This document shows positions 12,301-27,300 of a stretch of 64,000 nt of DNA, piece by piece (position 1 is the stretch's first letter; each line of letters starts with the position of its first letter). The stretch comes from Linyphia triangularis (lineage: Eukaryota > Arthropoda > Arachnida > Araneae > Linyphiidae): positions 33,213,424 to 33,277,423 of the forward strand of contig OZ021733.1 of assembly GCA_963978545.1 (NCBI GenBank), written 5' to 3'. Position numbers and translations under genes: made by a program. The notes under the pieces are model-generated. The model was given only the letters and a program-made list of their open reading frames with translations, ran no database searches and was not told where the DNA came from.

Positions 12301-15300
12301 TGTCAAGTTTTTGAAGAATGGTTGACAGATGGTATTATAGAAAATATACCGGATGATCATGAAAACAAAGGCTATTATCTACCTTACAGAGCAGTCATCA
12401 AAGAATCGAGCTTGACTACCAAAATCAGACCTGTTTTCGATGCATCCGTGAATGTTGAAAAGGGAAATTCTCTTAACTATTGCTTAGAAAAGGGACCCAA
12501 CTTAATCGAGAAGATTCCAGAGAAGTTGATTCAATTTTGAGAGCATGCTATTGCAGTGATAGCAGACATAAAAACTGCATTTCTTCAGATCAATTTGGAT
12601 AAAACAGATAGAGACTACTTAAAATGTCTTTGGTGGAAAGCTGGTGAACAGATAACGTTCAGGTACTGCAGGGTAGTCTTTGGAGTTATGTCAAGTCCTT
12701 TCTTGCTTGGAGCCACGATAAATTATCATCTAAATAATGTTCCTGACTCTTTTAGAAGTACTGCAGATAAGTTAACATGATCTTTCTTTGTTGATAATGT
12801 CGTTACACAGTGTCAAGAGTCCAGAAGAGCTGAACAAATTTGTTCACGAAGCTCAAGAAATAATGTCGTTAGGCAAATTTGAATTAAGTGGGTGGGTTTC
12901 AAGTCCAGAAAAGATCATAGAAACTGATGAAAATACAATTCCTATTTTAGGCTTACTATGGGATACATCAAAGGATGAAATTTACTGTAATATTAACTTA
13001 GAATCTATTATGAGTTCTCCTTTAACCAAGCACACTTTGTTATCTGTTTCTCAAAGTGTATTTGATCCCATAAGAATTTTAAGCCCATGGACAGTTTTGC
13101 CTAAGCTATTAATACAAGAATCATGGAAAGAAAAATTTACATGGGATGAAGAGTTGCCCAAAATTATTGCAGATAAATTCGAAGAATGGCTCAAACAAGT
13201 TTGTTGGCTCAAAAGTTGTCGAATACCCCGGAAACTTATATTGGTTTCAGCAAAGCCTAATTCTTATTCAGTGCATATTTTTTGTGATGCAAGCAAATCT
13301 GCATACGCATCTTGTATATTTCTGAGAGCTTCAAATGACAATGATGTATCAATTCAATTTGTTTTGGCCAATGTGAGAGTTGCGCCGATCAAAGCAAGTA
13401 GTATTCCAAGGCTAGAACTACTGGCAGCAACTATAGGAGTAAGATTACTTATAACAGTAAAAGAAGCGTTCGAGATTCAGAACTACGACACCTATTTTTG
13501 GAGTGATTCTGCAGTGGTACTAACCTGGATAAAAAGAGACGATGAATTGGACACCTTCGTATCTAATAGATGTAAAGAAATACGAAAATACACAAAGCCC
13601 GAAACTTGGCCGCATATAGCAGGGGTTTTAAATCCCGCGGATTTGCTATCCAAAGGATGCAATCCAAAAACTTTAGCAAAAGGAGAGTGGTGGAAAGGCC
13701 CACCTTGGCTAAAACTAGAAGAAAAAGACTGGCCAAAATCTAACATTCTCGTTCCCGAAGAAGATGTTAATAAAAAAAAAGGAAGACTGCTGTTATGCAA
13801 TTGAGTTGTGAAGAAGAAAATTTTACAGGAGAATTACTCTACTTTTCTCAGTATATGAAAATTGTGAGAATGATTTGTTGGATACAAAGGTTCGTTTTCA
13901 ACAGCCTATACTGCAGCAAAAAGAAGGGAGAGTTGACTTTTAAAGAGATCCAAGTGGCAGAAAGGAAACCGCTGCAGTGCATCCAAAAGGAATGCTTCCA
14001 AATTGAAGAAGCTAAGACGTTAGAGAAGATGCAGACATTCCAAGATGAGAAAGGAATAATAAGACTAGGACAAAACTCGTTCACGGCGATGAAACTAACG
14101 AATTTAAATTTCCTATTGCATTGCCGGGAAAACATACAATTGTCCAACGCCTGGTCTATCACGAACACTGCATATTGCAACATGCAGATTTAGGAATTTT
14201 AATGACTAATTTGAGGAAACATTTCTGGATAATCGGAGTCAAAAGTGTAGCGAAGAATGTAATTTCTCATTGCATCATCTGTCAAAGGCACAAATCAAAT
14301 CCAATCGAACCACCGTTTGCTCCTTTGCCTCCTAACCGTATAAAAGATGCTGCAGTTTTTGAAGTAACCAGTATTGATTTGGCCGGCCTACTGATTTTAC
14401 TTACCGGAGAAAAGTGTTGCTCTTCACGTGTGCTGTTTACCGAGCTGTGCATTTTGAGCTGGTGAAATCTCTTTCAACTGAATCATTCCTTATGGTACTC
14501 AGAAGATTCGTAGCACGCAGGGGAAGAGTCAGTGTTATCTATACCGACAACGGTAGCAATTTTGAAGGAGCGAACAATGCTTTAAAAACGTTGGACTGGA
14601 ATGAAGTTATGACATTTTCGACCGTGCAGAAAATCAAGTGGAATTTCAATTCGCTTGCCTCACCATGGTGGGATGGCGAGAGAGGATAGTAAAAATGGTT
14701 AAAGAACTGTTAAGAAGAGTTCTAGGAAAGTCAACATTAAACTAAACAGAACTAGAGACAATTTTATGTGACTGCAAAGCGACTATTAATTCGCTACCAT
14801 TTACCTTCATCAGTGATGAAGCTGACAGCTTAAGGCCTTTGACCCCAGCAGGTTTCATGCAAAGTTTCACTCACAACGAAGTTCCAGACTTGGATAACAT
14901 AGACATGAATAGCTGTAACAAAAGACTTCGTTATGTTCAGAAGCTTCGCATGGACTTGAGAACTAGGTTTCGAAGTGAATACTTAGCCTTGTTGGTTCAC
15001 CAAGGAAAACGAAAGGCTGAGACTTTATGTGTCGGAGATGTTGTCCTGATAGACACTGATGCAAAACATATTAACTGGCCTCTTAGGCTGGTCATGGATA
15101 TATATCCTGGTGCATGCTAGAGTCACCAGAGTGAAAACTTCAAAAAGAGAGAGAATTAGGCCATTCTAGCGGTTGTATCTGATGGAGATGGTTGAACGAC
15201 TGCTGAAATCTCTTGAGACGCTGAAAGAGCCTATTCCATCGGAGGACTATGCTGACAATGCCATACAAGAACTATTCAGTGACATACAGGTGAAAATAAA

Positions 15301-18300
15301 GGAGACTGTATCGAACACAACCATTGAAAGTAAAGTGGTGACCAGATTGGGTAGAACTGTTAAGTTTCCAGAGCATTTGAACCTATGATGGAACTGTTGC
15401 AATTTTCTGTAAACTTTTAAAAATTGCAAGGTGGGAGGATGTTGCGGAAGGGTAAGTGAGTGGCAACGATTATGAATTGTAAAGAGAGAGTTGCCATGGA
15501 GACGCTGGTATAGTTCTAAAAAGAATATCTGTAGTTCTAAAAATAATAATATCTGTTCGTTTTCGAAAGATTTGGGCGACTGTTGATGTTTTGTCAAATT
15601 AAACGTGTTCGTCATAATACTGTGGAGTTCTTTATTGATAGTTATTCATAACAAAGTTTCAAACCTGATCTACTTGGTTTTAATTCAACACCATCGACTC
15701 GTCTTTATGTCTCAGAAATTCTACACTTCGAAACTTTGAATAATCGTCCTTAAGCACTAACATGTTCTTCTTTCCACCTCTTGATAAGATTGGCGATTCG
15801 AGCAGGTCTGCATGTATGATCTCACTAAACCTTTTTGTCTTGAATCGTTTTGATTTTGTCGACTTTGTTTACCATATGTACACGACTTGCAAAACAACCG
15901 ATCGCCGAGGAAATCGATACCATTCTGACACAGGTATTGCTTCCCGTACTGTACTCCCTGGTGCCCAAGACGTCGATGCCAAAGTGATAACGGCTGCTTT
16001 GTTGTCGTCATTTCCATTTCAGTAAAAGAAGTTATTTCCCTATCAACCAAATAAACTGTAGCAGCAAAACCCCCCTGCGGCTTGATCGGTTTTGCACATA
16101 GTTCAAAGAGTTCATTTGATGAGCATTTTGCGGAAGAAACGACAAATCATGTCGTCTGAATCTCCGAACTTCGAGATTCCTCGCTTCATTGCCTTAGAAG
16201 CTGATAACAAATTCTTGCCGATGTGTGGTGCATACAATACATCACTGAGCTCAATAGATTTTTTGTACAGTTCCAACCGTCGCGCACATGTCAATGTCAC
16301 CACAACCATATGCCTGTATTGTCTGCTTGTTACCAACTGTGATTTCTACTCATTTATCAAAATGACGATGCGTCTTAAAGTACTCTACTAATTTGCAATG
16401 TGTGCTGTAGCTCCGTTGTCCTTAATCCACACATTTCGGCCACTATCGTCTTCTTGACAAGCAAATGCACTGCATTGAGTATTTGCAAAGAAGGCTTCTG
16501 CTCTGCCACCATTGTAGTTGGCTTGTCAGGGATATCTGGGTAAAATTGTCCAATGTGCCCAGGTTTATTACAACGAAAACAGATGCCATTGAAACCTTTC
16601 ACATCATCACTGGTCTTACTAAATTTGTTAATCGTTTTGGCATTATTTGTTGTTAAGAGTTGGGATTGACTCACCATCTGGAGCCTTTTTGCAATCTTCT
16701 TCTATTTCTTTTCATTATGGTTTGCACCATATTTAGTATTTGCCATGTACGTCGTAGTATTGTCTCTATGCTCCTCTTTACAGTCTCATTTTGATCTGTT
16801 CGATAAGTTTTTCTAGTGACTTTTCTGTACTTGGCGTCGAGTCCCACTGTGATTTGAACCCTCGATATTCATCATCAGGAAGAATAGATAAGATGTGTGG
16901 TGCTAGGAGATTCTGTGACATTCTCCCTTCGCCACTTAACTCTTGTTCACATTGGAGATCCACCCACAGCGTACGCAAACAAATGCAGTGAATGCATTAC
17001 ATCTTGTCTTTCTCGATCCGGAAAGCGAAAAACTGTTGTAGAAGAGTGTCCAATTTGACGCTTGACACTTTTTCAGAATTGTTTAACAACTCCACCCATA
17101 TCGCTCTTTGCAGAATTACTGTGCATACGGATCAAATTTAACACATTTGCTGATACATTTGTGCGGATGATCACAGCAGCTTTCGCATTCGCCTTTGTAT
17201 ACGTTTTAACTACTTGGTTGTAGTCGCGTATCGTTTTTCTTCAGCGTCTGCTTCTGGGGCTGCTGGCTCAACAAGGGAACCATATACAATTCCGGTAGAA
17301 TAATTGAGCAGGAACAAAGAGTTCACTTCAAATTTTCTTCCATATTACGTGGTTATTTACCAAACTATGCGAAAAAAGCTATCGCTACACAGTTGTCCAC
17401 CTACACACAGTCCAACAGAAATGGTATAGTCAAAATCCGAAATCAAAACTTCAAAGTCAAAATCCGTGATTCAAATACATCGTCATAGCCATTGTTTCTT
17501 TATCTACACAGTAAACGTCGCTGCAACCCATAACCTGTTGTAATATTATCGAAATAAAGTGATAGCTAATTTGAATTTAGGATTTAAATGGTAGAAAAGA
17601 AGAGAAGAACAGTATGTCTTTCGGTCGACATAAATTCATTCGAAAGAGAAGTAGAAAGTGCTGCCAGATACATAAAACATATTAACATGAAAATAAGTGA
17701 TGCCACTCAATTGTACACAATACAAGTTGAATGCTCGATTTTCAACAACTAGTATTGTTAAATGATATCTTTTTAAAGACTATTTAAATGGTAATATTTA
17801 TATTATTCTAGAGTGTCTTAGAGAGTGTTTTTTCAAATTTTACTTTTGCATAAATTGCTTAGTAGCTATCAAATTATATTGATCTATTGATGAATAGATT
17901 TTTCTATTACTGACTTCAAGATAAGCATTGAGCAGTACTTAGGCTTATGAGTACTAAGCATTAATTTTGTGCATAACCATTGCATAAGTACATTTTATGT
18001 GCTTTTATTTGATGAAATATTTAAATGAATTCATATATTCATTTAAATATTTTGTTTTACTCTAAGTTTAAATAATCCTTTTTACATTTAGTTTAAGCAT
18101 TTACTTTTTCTTTTAGTCTATTTTTAAATGTATTATGACTAAGAAACTAAATCATAATACATTTTCAACGAATTATAATCTGTTCACAAAAAATACTAAT
18201 ACAATAAAATTATTTTAAAGTATTGCTCTTTTTGCTTGTAAATCTATTGTTTGGCAATTTATGTTCATAAACTTATTCATTAATGTGTCATTATGTGTTG

Positions 18301-21300
18301 TATATAAAGCATTATTTTAAGCTTGCATTCATCAACAGTAATAAAAGACATAGCTATAATAATAATACATATAGTCTACTTACTGTTATTTCAAACATTT
18401 CACATGATTGACTTTTACATATCTCATGCCCTGTTGTTTTCTTCTAATTTATCTTTCATATTAAATATATTTGTTCTGATTTCTATTAAAAAAATTTATA
18501 AATTTTTGGACAAATTAATTATATGAATGTGAAAAATAAGCAAACATGGAAATTATGTAAAAAATTTAATGAAAAACGTTTATTTCAGATGCAATCTCAT
18601 GTCAAGTTGTATTGTAAGTGCTTCTAGTGAAACATTTGCTGATCCTTGTCCAGGTACATATAAGTATTTAGAGGTCCAGTATCAATGCAAACTAGGTAAG
18701 TTATTTGAGTTTTATTTCTAATTGTACTAAATAAAAAAATCTTATACTTTTCCTTGTTCAAGTTCACAAAATATTTTTGCTTTAACATTTATGTATATTT
18801 AAATAATTCATATATTTCATATTATAATAAAAGAAATCTGAATTAAAAGACCCTTTTCAAAACACATGGTCTGATTCTAGACTATCTTTTTAGAAACTAT
18901 CAATTGGCAAAAAAAAGCAACAAAAACATCTGATAAAACATCAAAAAACTATTTAGTGTCATCAAAATTATTAGCTTCATATCAGTGTCCCTAATTTTCT
19001 CATGTTTAGCTGTTAATACTTAAAACCGTCGTTCTATAATTTTCCCCATTTTGGAATTTTTTTTATGACTCTCAATTTTCATTTGAAAACATCACACATT
19101 TAAGAACTATTTCCAACTCACCAAAAATTGCTTCACAACTCACCAACAGGTCACAACCTCACAATTAAGGAAATGCTAAGTAAAACTATGCATACACTGC
19201 CTAATTTTTAAATCAAAAAGACTGAGGTATTTTGAAAATTGAAGCAATATTTCCATAAAATCTTTTTTAATGCAACCTAGATCTTCAAAATCCAATTTCT
19301 TTCTTTTGTAAATACCTTTATACATTTTTTTTCTTAATTAGTATAAAAAGTATGTGAAACCAATTACTTTGGAAAGTTTAGATGTGTTTACCTAACCATA
19401 TTTAAAATATTAAGTTTGATCAGTAAGCCTCTAATGGGACTTTTCATTAGAAGTAATGATATTATATTTTAAAGAGATATTAATCAGAAACATCCTTTTC
19501 AGTGCTTAGTGATGAAAATAACTAATTAGCATTAGCATCTTTACACAGCTTCAGAAAACATTCTGGAGCTCGGACCATTTGATTGATTAAATAAAAATAT
19601 TCTTGTGTAGAGTGTATTTTATTAAAAAGCAAATATCTTTACAAGTTTTCCAAACATTCTTTTGAAATCTTAAATAAAATATTTTTTTTTATCCTTTTTA
19701 GATTATAACTGTAGTTATGTGATTCGAGTTTAAGTAAAGATAAATATTTAAGTTTATGATATATTGTTAAAACAATTGAAGATTAATTTTTTGTTTTTCA
19801 GAATCATTTTCAACTACTAGCTCTTCCAGTTCAGTGGCTACAAGTACTTCTACCACAACTACTCGCCCACCAATAATCATTCCGATTACTAGATCTACTC
19901 AACCTACTGTTCCTTCTACATCACCAAATACTCATGCCACCATATTTATGAAAGGAACTTCAACTACTACATATTCTCCTATTCTCATTTTGCTACCCTC
20001 AGACAGTAAGTGTATTATTTTTCTTAAATTAACTTTTTTTGTGCAAAACATATATAATTTGTCTTCTTTTTTTACAGAATCTATTATTGTTAAATCTACA
20101 ATTGCTACGTCCACATTTAATAAGGAAGACTATTGCCAGCCAGTTCAATCCAGAAATCTTTCATGGGATTGGACAAGAGCAGGAACTGATATTGTACAAA
20201 AATGTCCAGCTGGTACTTTTGGTAAGTTTATCAAAAGTTATTTCCATTATGAGACTTGATACGTAAGGAATTTGTTTGAGATTTTAGAACAAATATAATT
20301 TCTATTACTGGTTTTGTTAGAAATATTTTACCTCATTTTTGTTAAACTTGAATTTTCATCTATAAAATAATTAAATATTTACTTTTTTTTAATTTTTTTT
20401 TTATTTTGCATGTTTAAAATCATCCCTTTGCATTTGACTAAATAAATACATAGTATTAGTATTTAAATCATACTGAACTTATACCAGGTGATGCTCGTTG
20501 GCGTTGTGGAACAGACCCTGTTCGGTGGGAACCAGATAGTCCAGATCTTAGTGAATGCAGTTCATTGTGGGTGGACAATCTTAGAAACAGAGTATGTTAA
20601 ATATTTAACTCGAATATGTATCTTTTGAGAAACCCAACTAGTACTAGATGGCAATTATGAGCTAAACAAATCAAATTATAAATTAAAAAGTACTAGTACT
20701 GTCCTTTAGTACAAATTTTATTTAACATTTTAGTAAAATAATTATATTATCACACACTAAAATTATAAATATAAAGTGTTTATTTATTTTCTGATTTTAA
20801 ATTTAGATATATACATAGAAACTAGATATATCTACATGATGTGTTATTTTTGTCACATAAATATTATTACTATAAATATTACTACTATTTGAATATTAAT
20901 ATGTACTACCTTTAATAAATCTAACTATAACTCTCTTGTAGTTGTAACAAAATATGCTATCTATACAGGAATTCATAATTTAAAAAAAAATATTGTTCCC
21001 TTTAGGAAGCATAGACATTAGGGTGGTTCTTATTTTTCAAATTTCTTTTTTCTCACCACCCAATTTTTTCCCCTTTGATCATAAAAAGATTATTATGACC
21101 AAGTTTTAAGAAATTAAAAGTGATTAAACTGTGCCACAACGAGCTTGGAGTTTGCATTCTGCAGCCACGTTCTATATTGCTGATGCAGTGGCCCTTTCAC
21201 TTGAACATTACTTAAACACAATCGGCTGTCAAACACCATGAAATTATTGCAGGATGGTACTACCTCACTCAAAAAGGGATTTTAAGGGGGATGTAATTTG

Positions 21301-24300
21301 AATATACTACAATGGAGCAAAGGAGGTGGTAGAAATGTAGGAACTCCCTCTCTCGTCCTCCTACCTTCTTCAATATGAATGTAGTACAAATTAATTTTAC
21401 TTTATTAGAATGGCATTTGTTATATTGTCATAATAGTTTGAAAGAAAGAAAATTGCGGTATTTCAAAACAGATATAAAATCCAAACAGAAGATATTCCTC
21501 TTTTACATTTCTCTCTTTTTCATTTTTTTTAAAAATCTTTTTAACAACTTCAGGCTCATTGCTGCTCTTGTTGGTCTTAATTTATTAGAATGAAACTTGC
21601 TATACTTTCAAAATATGAGAAAAAGAAAAAAAAATTAAGGAGGTTTAAATAGGATGAAATTTCATTTTCATCCCATTTAAGGACCACCCTAATCTGTATC
21701 TATATGTTAAGGCTTAAGCCAATTAAACCATGTAATGAAATGGCTAAGGTGCAGTCAAACACAATAATCAGATATAATTTTTACTAAGTAACCACCTGAA
21801 TAATAATTACCAAACTATGTATTTTGACTTCAGCATAGATGAACTGATGACTGGTCATTGTTTGATTATAAATTATTTTGTTAAAATAACATTGGACAGT
21901 TTTCAATTTAAATAGTTGCAAACATGTATAGAATATATTTATTAAATAAAGATAGGTGTCAATAATTTTTAGTTTATAAATAATATAAATTTTTGTCATG
22001 ATTTTGTTTCCTTTCCCAAATACATAGGTTGATGGTGGAGATTCTGTTGTAAATATTGCTGCTGAACTTTCTGTAATGACTCATCGAAAACCTTTATATG
22101 GAGGAGATGTAAGATATGCTTCTGAAATACTGCATCGTCTTGTTAATAAAATGCGAGACAAAATGAAAGATATAGCAGATGATAAGCAGAGACATCAACT
22201 ACTTAAGGAACTTTTTGAGGTGAAACTTCGTTTTGAAATTTCTTACTAAAAATAAATTGCATCCTTCTTTCCTATCAGGGTAAAATCTTTTTTTATTAGT
22301 TAAAAGTTGTTTGGATTTATTTAAATATTAAACATAGCACACACACGTATGGTATTGATACACATTTTACATATATATATATATATATATATATATAAAG
22401 GATGCAAATACAGGGTATTAATACAGTTTGATTTTGAAACAGCTGTAGAGAAAAAAATGTTCAGAATGGCCAAAATTTTTCCTGTGTATGCTTGAAGAGA
22501 AGGGGAACAGTATTCTATAAATAAAAAAAGTTGCAAACTATTTTTTTATGCCACATCATTGCTCTTTAAATGCTGTGTGATCGCATTAGAAAAAATGCCA
22601 CGCTTTTGAAATCATGCTTTTTGAAAGCTGAACTTTAATTATAATCATCCCAGGGTCATTATAATTCCAGTTCAAATTTTGAAAAGCTGTAAAAAACACT
22701 TGTCAGAATGACCAAAAATATGACCTGAATTTATACTAAATAGGAGGAAAATGTTATGGCATAAGAAAAAAAATTGTTCGAAATTGTTTTTTCTTATGTC
22801 ATACTGTTACTCTTTCTTTGGAATATATACAGCTTAAATTTCAGGTCATTCTGACAGTGGTTTTTGTTTTACAGGTTTTTGAAAGTAGAGCTTTAATTAT
22901 AAATACCCTGTATTTTATAACGTCTTTTGTATTTTTTATGTTTTGTTTATAACTAAGTTGAGAAAATACTTTTTGGTATATAGTACCATTATTAAGGTTG
23001 AAGATATAATTGTATGTATGTGTAATAACATTTTAAAATTGAAAAAAATTACATCGATTTTTGTCAAGATCTTTAACTGTCTATGGAATTGATTTTTAAA
23101 CAGTTTAAAATTTTGTTCCTTATACTTTTGGTTTTGAAAATTTTTAAGAATGCTTTCAATCATTCATGGAAGAAAGATAGCTCATCACTGACATCTGTGT
23201 GTTTATATAATCTCTTGGAATGTTTCTAGTTCTTTACCGCATCACCACATCACCGTATTAAATCTGTTCCTGGAATAATACTTAGTTAAAAAAAAATTTT
23301 AATTTACAATCCAGTTTCTTTCATTTGTTAAGTAATCGTATTTCAGAATAAATTTTTACACTACATTGAAGAGTATACATAATCATTATAGAAAGTTATG
23401 TTGCTGTGCTAGATCTTATTCAAATTTGATGTTCTTTCCCTAGCAACTTGCAATAAAATTTTATACTTAAATAACCATCATTGATCATTTGTTTTGCATT
23501 GTCAGTTAAATAAAATGGTTGGACTGTAGTAGTAGTAGTAGTCTGTCAACCACTCAACATAAACACAGATCATACCCCAACTACATTACATTCCATCATA
23601 CTAAAACAAGATGTAGACTAAATGTTTAAATATATCTGAAATTCTAACAAAAAAGAAATTCTAACATTTATTTTCAAAACTAATGCATTTTAAAGTAACT
23701 AATTAATTTTTTTACCTATAATCTATGAAACTAATTCCTTTTTAAAATATGTACTGAATTCCTGCACATTAGCCTGTATTCAAACTAAAGATAAAGATTT
23801 TGTTTCTACCAGAAAATAACATTAAATAGTGTGCCACAAATTTCAAGTTGCATTTCCTGTTCCTAGCATATGAAATCATATTGTTGTGAAGAAGAACTGG
23901 AAGTTCCTATCATAATCAATTATAAAATATTTTCAGGAAACAACAAAATTACCTCTTACAGGAAAATCTACATAAATTCAATTGTAATCAAACAAAAATT
24001 GCTAAACGAATTAAAAAAACATCAAGAAAGAACAGCTATCTGACTAACTAAAAACCTATTTTTTCATTTTAGACATATTTCTAATGCTTTATATGTGTAT
24101 TAACACATTATAAAAACTAAATATATTTGAATTTTTTTGTAATGTATGTAACATTTTAAATCATACCCTCAAATATCCTATTATTACATGCACGTAGTAC
24201 TTCTAATTAGTAAAATTTACAAATCACACTTTTATGAATTTCAGAGTGCTAGTGATGTCACCAGTAACCTGTTGGAAGTTTCATCATCTTGGAAAGAATT

Positions 24301-27300
24301 CAGTCCCAGAGAAAGAAAAAATATTGCTTCCACATTACTGGAAGCTTTGGAGCAAAGTGGTTGGCTCCTTGCTTCTGCCCACAAATCAGCCTTTTCTTTT
24401 CGCAAAGCTCTACATAATTTATGTGAGTTTTTTAATTAAAAAACTTTAACTTTCAAATTAAACTTTTTATCTCAAAATTATTTCAATAGAATTTTTTGCT
24501 CAAGTATTCTGAGCATAATGAATCACAATACTCTTCTTTTTTCCCAACCATAAGTTTATAATGTACTGCAAATTTTTTTGTTTTTTTTGTAGACAACTTA
24601 TGAAGTTTAAGAGTGCGTCACTGCTAATGTAAGGATGCATTAAATATGCATGACGTTTGCTATACATAATGACTAAATTTTAATTGTTAGTTGTTACATG
24701 GAATTTTTTTTATTTTCATTAATTCACGTTTTATGTGCATGAATTCATGTGTTTTACAAACTTAAGGTTTCTGAGACATTTTTAGAATAATTTCAAATTT
24801 TCAGCAATAATCTTTTAATGAAATGTTACTGTTACCTCTTATAAGTATTTTTTAGTAATACCTCATGTATGTGTATAAACCTACAGATAGATTACAAATG
24901 CTTAACAGGTAACGTTACCAAAAAGGTCGAATTGGATCAATAATTACATAACCAGCCCGTCCCATCTGAAGATATATCATAAGAATTTGGTCTGTTATAA
25001 GGTTTTTGAGTGTCTTTTGAATTAAAAAATAGCTTTTTAACCAATAATAAAATTCTCACATTTCTTCTAGCAATAACATTTCTTTTTGTATGATAAGTTT
25101 TCATCGCATTCCATTCTTTATTTTTGCTAAATAATTAAATGTAACGTAACTATATATATGATGTGGTATTTTAACTTTTTAGCTTTAATAATCTCTACAT
25201 TTGTCTAAAAATTGATAATCAAAGAAGTTATTGTTGCCTATGTTACTTTTTTTCTGTTAGTGTTATTGGAAATTATATTTAAAAAAAATGATGGGGGGGG
25301 GGGGGGGGGGTTATACCAGAAATGTTTATTTCTTGTTTAATAACTTTTATGTAGATTCTAGATATCTGCATATACTACTTTACCTCTAATAACATGATTC
25401 CACAAAGCTAGTCAAATTAAACAGACATAATTTATTAATTTAGTATTATGCTATATTAGTTTAATATATATTTATAACTGTTCATTAAATATGAAAAAAT
25501 TGGTGGCGTAATCATTTCAAGTTTTATTTCTTCTAAATCAAGATTTCTGTATTTTCAGTTCTATCTGTTCAAGTTTTGAATGTATGGACAGTGTCACATT
25601 TGACTTTTCCATCTGTAAAAGACGTTAATGGCACTTCATGGGAGTTGGCCAAAGATTCCTTACACCTTCCTATGCAAGCTTTGTTAGGCACAGCTTCAAA
25701 TGGTAATTCTTTTTATTCCATCCTAGTTAAAATCCCTTCACATTGTTTAATTTACTTTGGGTATAAATATTTTGTATAATTATTTTTTCAAAGATAAAAG
25801 AAGTAATTTGAAATTTACACTTTTACTTGAGAGAAAACTGCACAGTAAAAGTTTAATTGAAAGCATGTTGCATTTTTTGGAGCACAGTCTACCAAAACAA
25901 CATATTTTTCTCTGCTACAAACAACTATTTTCTATTAGCATGCTTTATTTAGATAAATATGTGGAATAAATTGAAACAGTTTGGTTTGTGCTGTATTTAT
26001 GAAGAACTGTTGTCGTGTATATATCTAGAAACACAATTTATAGCAGATTCCGATTTTGTACTTGACTGTTTCATGAACATATAAAGCTATTACAATGTTG
26101 TATTGTGAGAGACCAGATACTCTTGAGACTGACTTTTGCGGTATCAAAAAGGTCCACTCCCAAACAAATCTATATTCCATCATTTTTCCTTCCATGAATG
26201 TAATACAAGATGTTTAAGTAAGGTCATGTCATGATGAGTGGATGGAAATGCTTGAAAATAATCTTGCATTAATATATTGTTAAAAAAAAAAAATGATTAA
26301 AAAAAGAATGCTATACATTTAGAATTATATTTTTGTGAGCATCATATGATGGTTAGAAATATTTAGTATCGCGTAGCAGCGGAGGAACTTGAAATTAAAA
26401 ATATATCGCCACATATTTTTTTTATTGCTGAATAAATTATCTTGTAGTAAAATTTTACTGCTTCTGGGTTTACTTTAAAGTTTATGTCATATTTTAATAA
26501 TTAATGAATAAAAGGATAAAGTTTTTAAGAGTTATGTTTTTAAGCTATATACTCTCTATTATAGCTGAAAGACTTTGTTTTATATTATTCATTGGCATTG
26601 CTGTAAAATTAATTAAAACATTTTATAACTAGGAGATTTTTTTATGTTTTGTAAGACTGTTAAATCCAAATTTGCTCAACTTTTTAAAGAATTCTTGGTT
26701 ATTAATCTAATTTTAAAACACTACTTCATAGTTGAAAGAGCAAATAGCTATGAATGGTAAATCAAAAACACTGTCAAAATGATTGTTGACTTCTTTCCTT
26801 ATTATCTTAGGTTGAATGTCACTAATTTACTTTAGAAGTGAATCAGACAAATCATTTGGCATAAGAAAGTGAAGCCTCATGCTGAAATAATCCTTCCTCA
26901 AAATTTACCACTGCTTTCTAAAATTCTTCTCTTGGATAAAAATAGAAGTTTGCTTATCTGAAGTCTGTTGTTTTTCTCCAAATTAGCAAATATCTGCAAA
27001 TTTATGTGCAAAATTTCTCATAGTTTACAAATTATTAGGTACTTTTATCTTTAAACTGCAAGGAAAATTACCATTTTTTCCACTAACTTCTTATTGGCTC
27101 CACTAGCATTTATTATCTCAAATCCAATTATTCTAAATTGACATTTTTCATTTCCAGGTTAGTATTTGAGTTTGTTTTATATTTTCTACTTTGATTTTAT
27201 ATTTTCTAATAGTACAATTTTTATTATTTTTTTCAGGTGTAGTAAAAATAGTTTTGGCATCTTATGATCATGTCAAAGATTTTTTAGGCAGTGTAACTTC

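Larger units (their letters stand above)
9884..15690 (+). mobile_element. BEL/Pao LTR retrotransposon nested in the Copia element
   Basis: 5,807-bp plus-strand element with 251-bp LTRs at 9884-10134 and 15440-15690 (TGTTGCGGAA...TTCAACA) and an exact 5-bp target duplication CCATC at 9879-9883 and 15691-15695. A polypurine tract, GGTGGGAGGA, abuts the 3' LTR. Internal order: DUF1759-type gag, CCHC knuckles, DUF1758-type protease, Pao reverse transcriptase, RNase H, HHCC integrase, DDE core and a C-terminal DUF5641-like part. Several stops and frameshifts show it is dead. It runs in the latrophilin sense direction within that gene's intron. Confidence 0.94.
7343..17747 (-). mobile_element. Ty1/Copia LTR retrotransposon, split by a BEL/Pao insertion
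   Basis: Minus-strand Copia element with two 212-bp LTRs (17536-17747 and 7343-7554), both TGTTG...CAACA. The flanking 5-mers AGTAG and ACTAG look like a duplication with one change. After the 5' LTR, 'GGTTATGGG' matches the start of the primer-binding site of Drosophila copia, which pairs with initiator tRNA-Met. Gene order along the minus strand is gag, protease, integrase, reverse transcriptase, RNase H, as in Copia. Without the BEL insert the element is about 4.6 kb. It sits in latrophilin intron 2, antisense to the gene. Stops, frameshifts and a substituted protease motif make it inactive. Confidence 0.92.

Noticed and set aside
18323..18526. Plus-strand hydrophobic open frame of 67 codons.
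   Set aside because: It lies in an AT-rich intron, has no splice support or family resemblance, and its hydrophobic make-up follows from T-rich codons.
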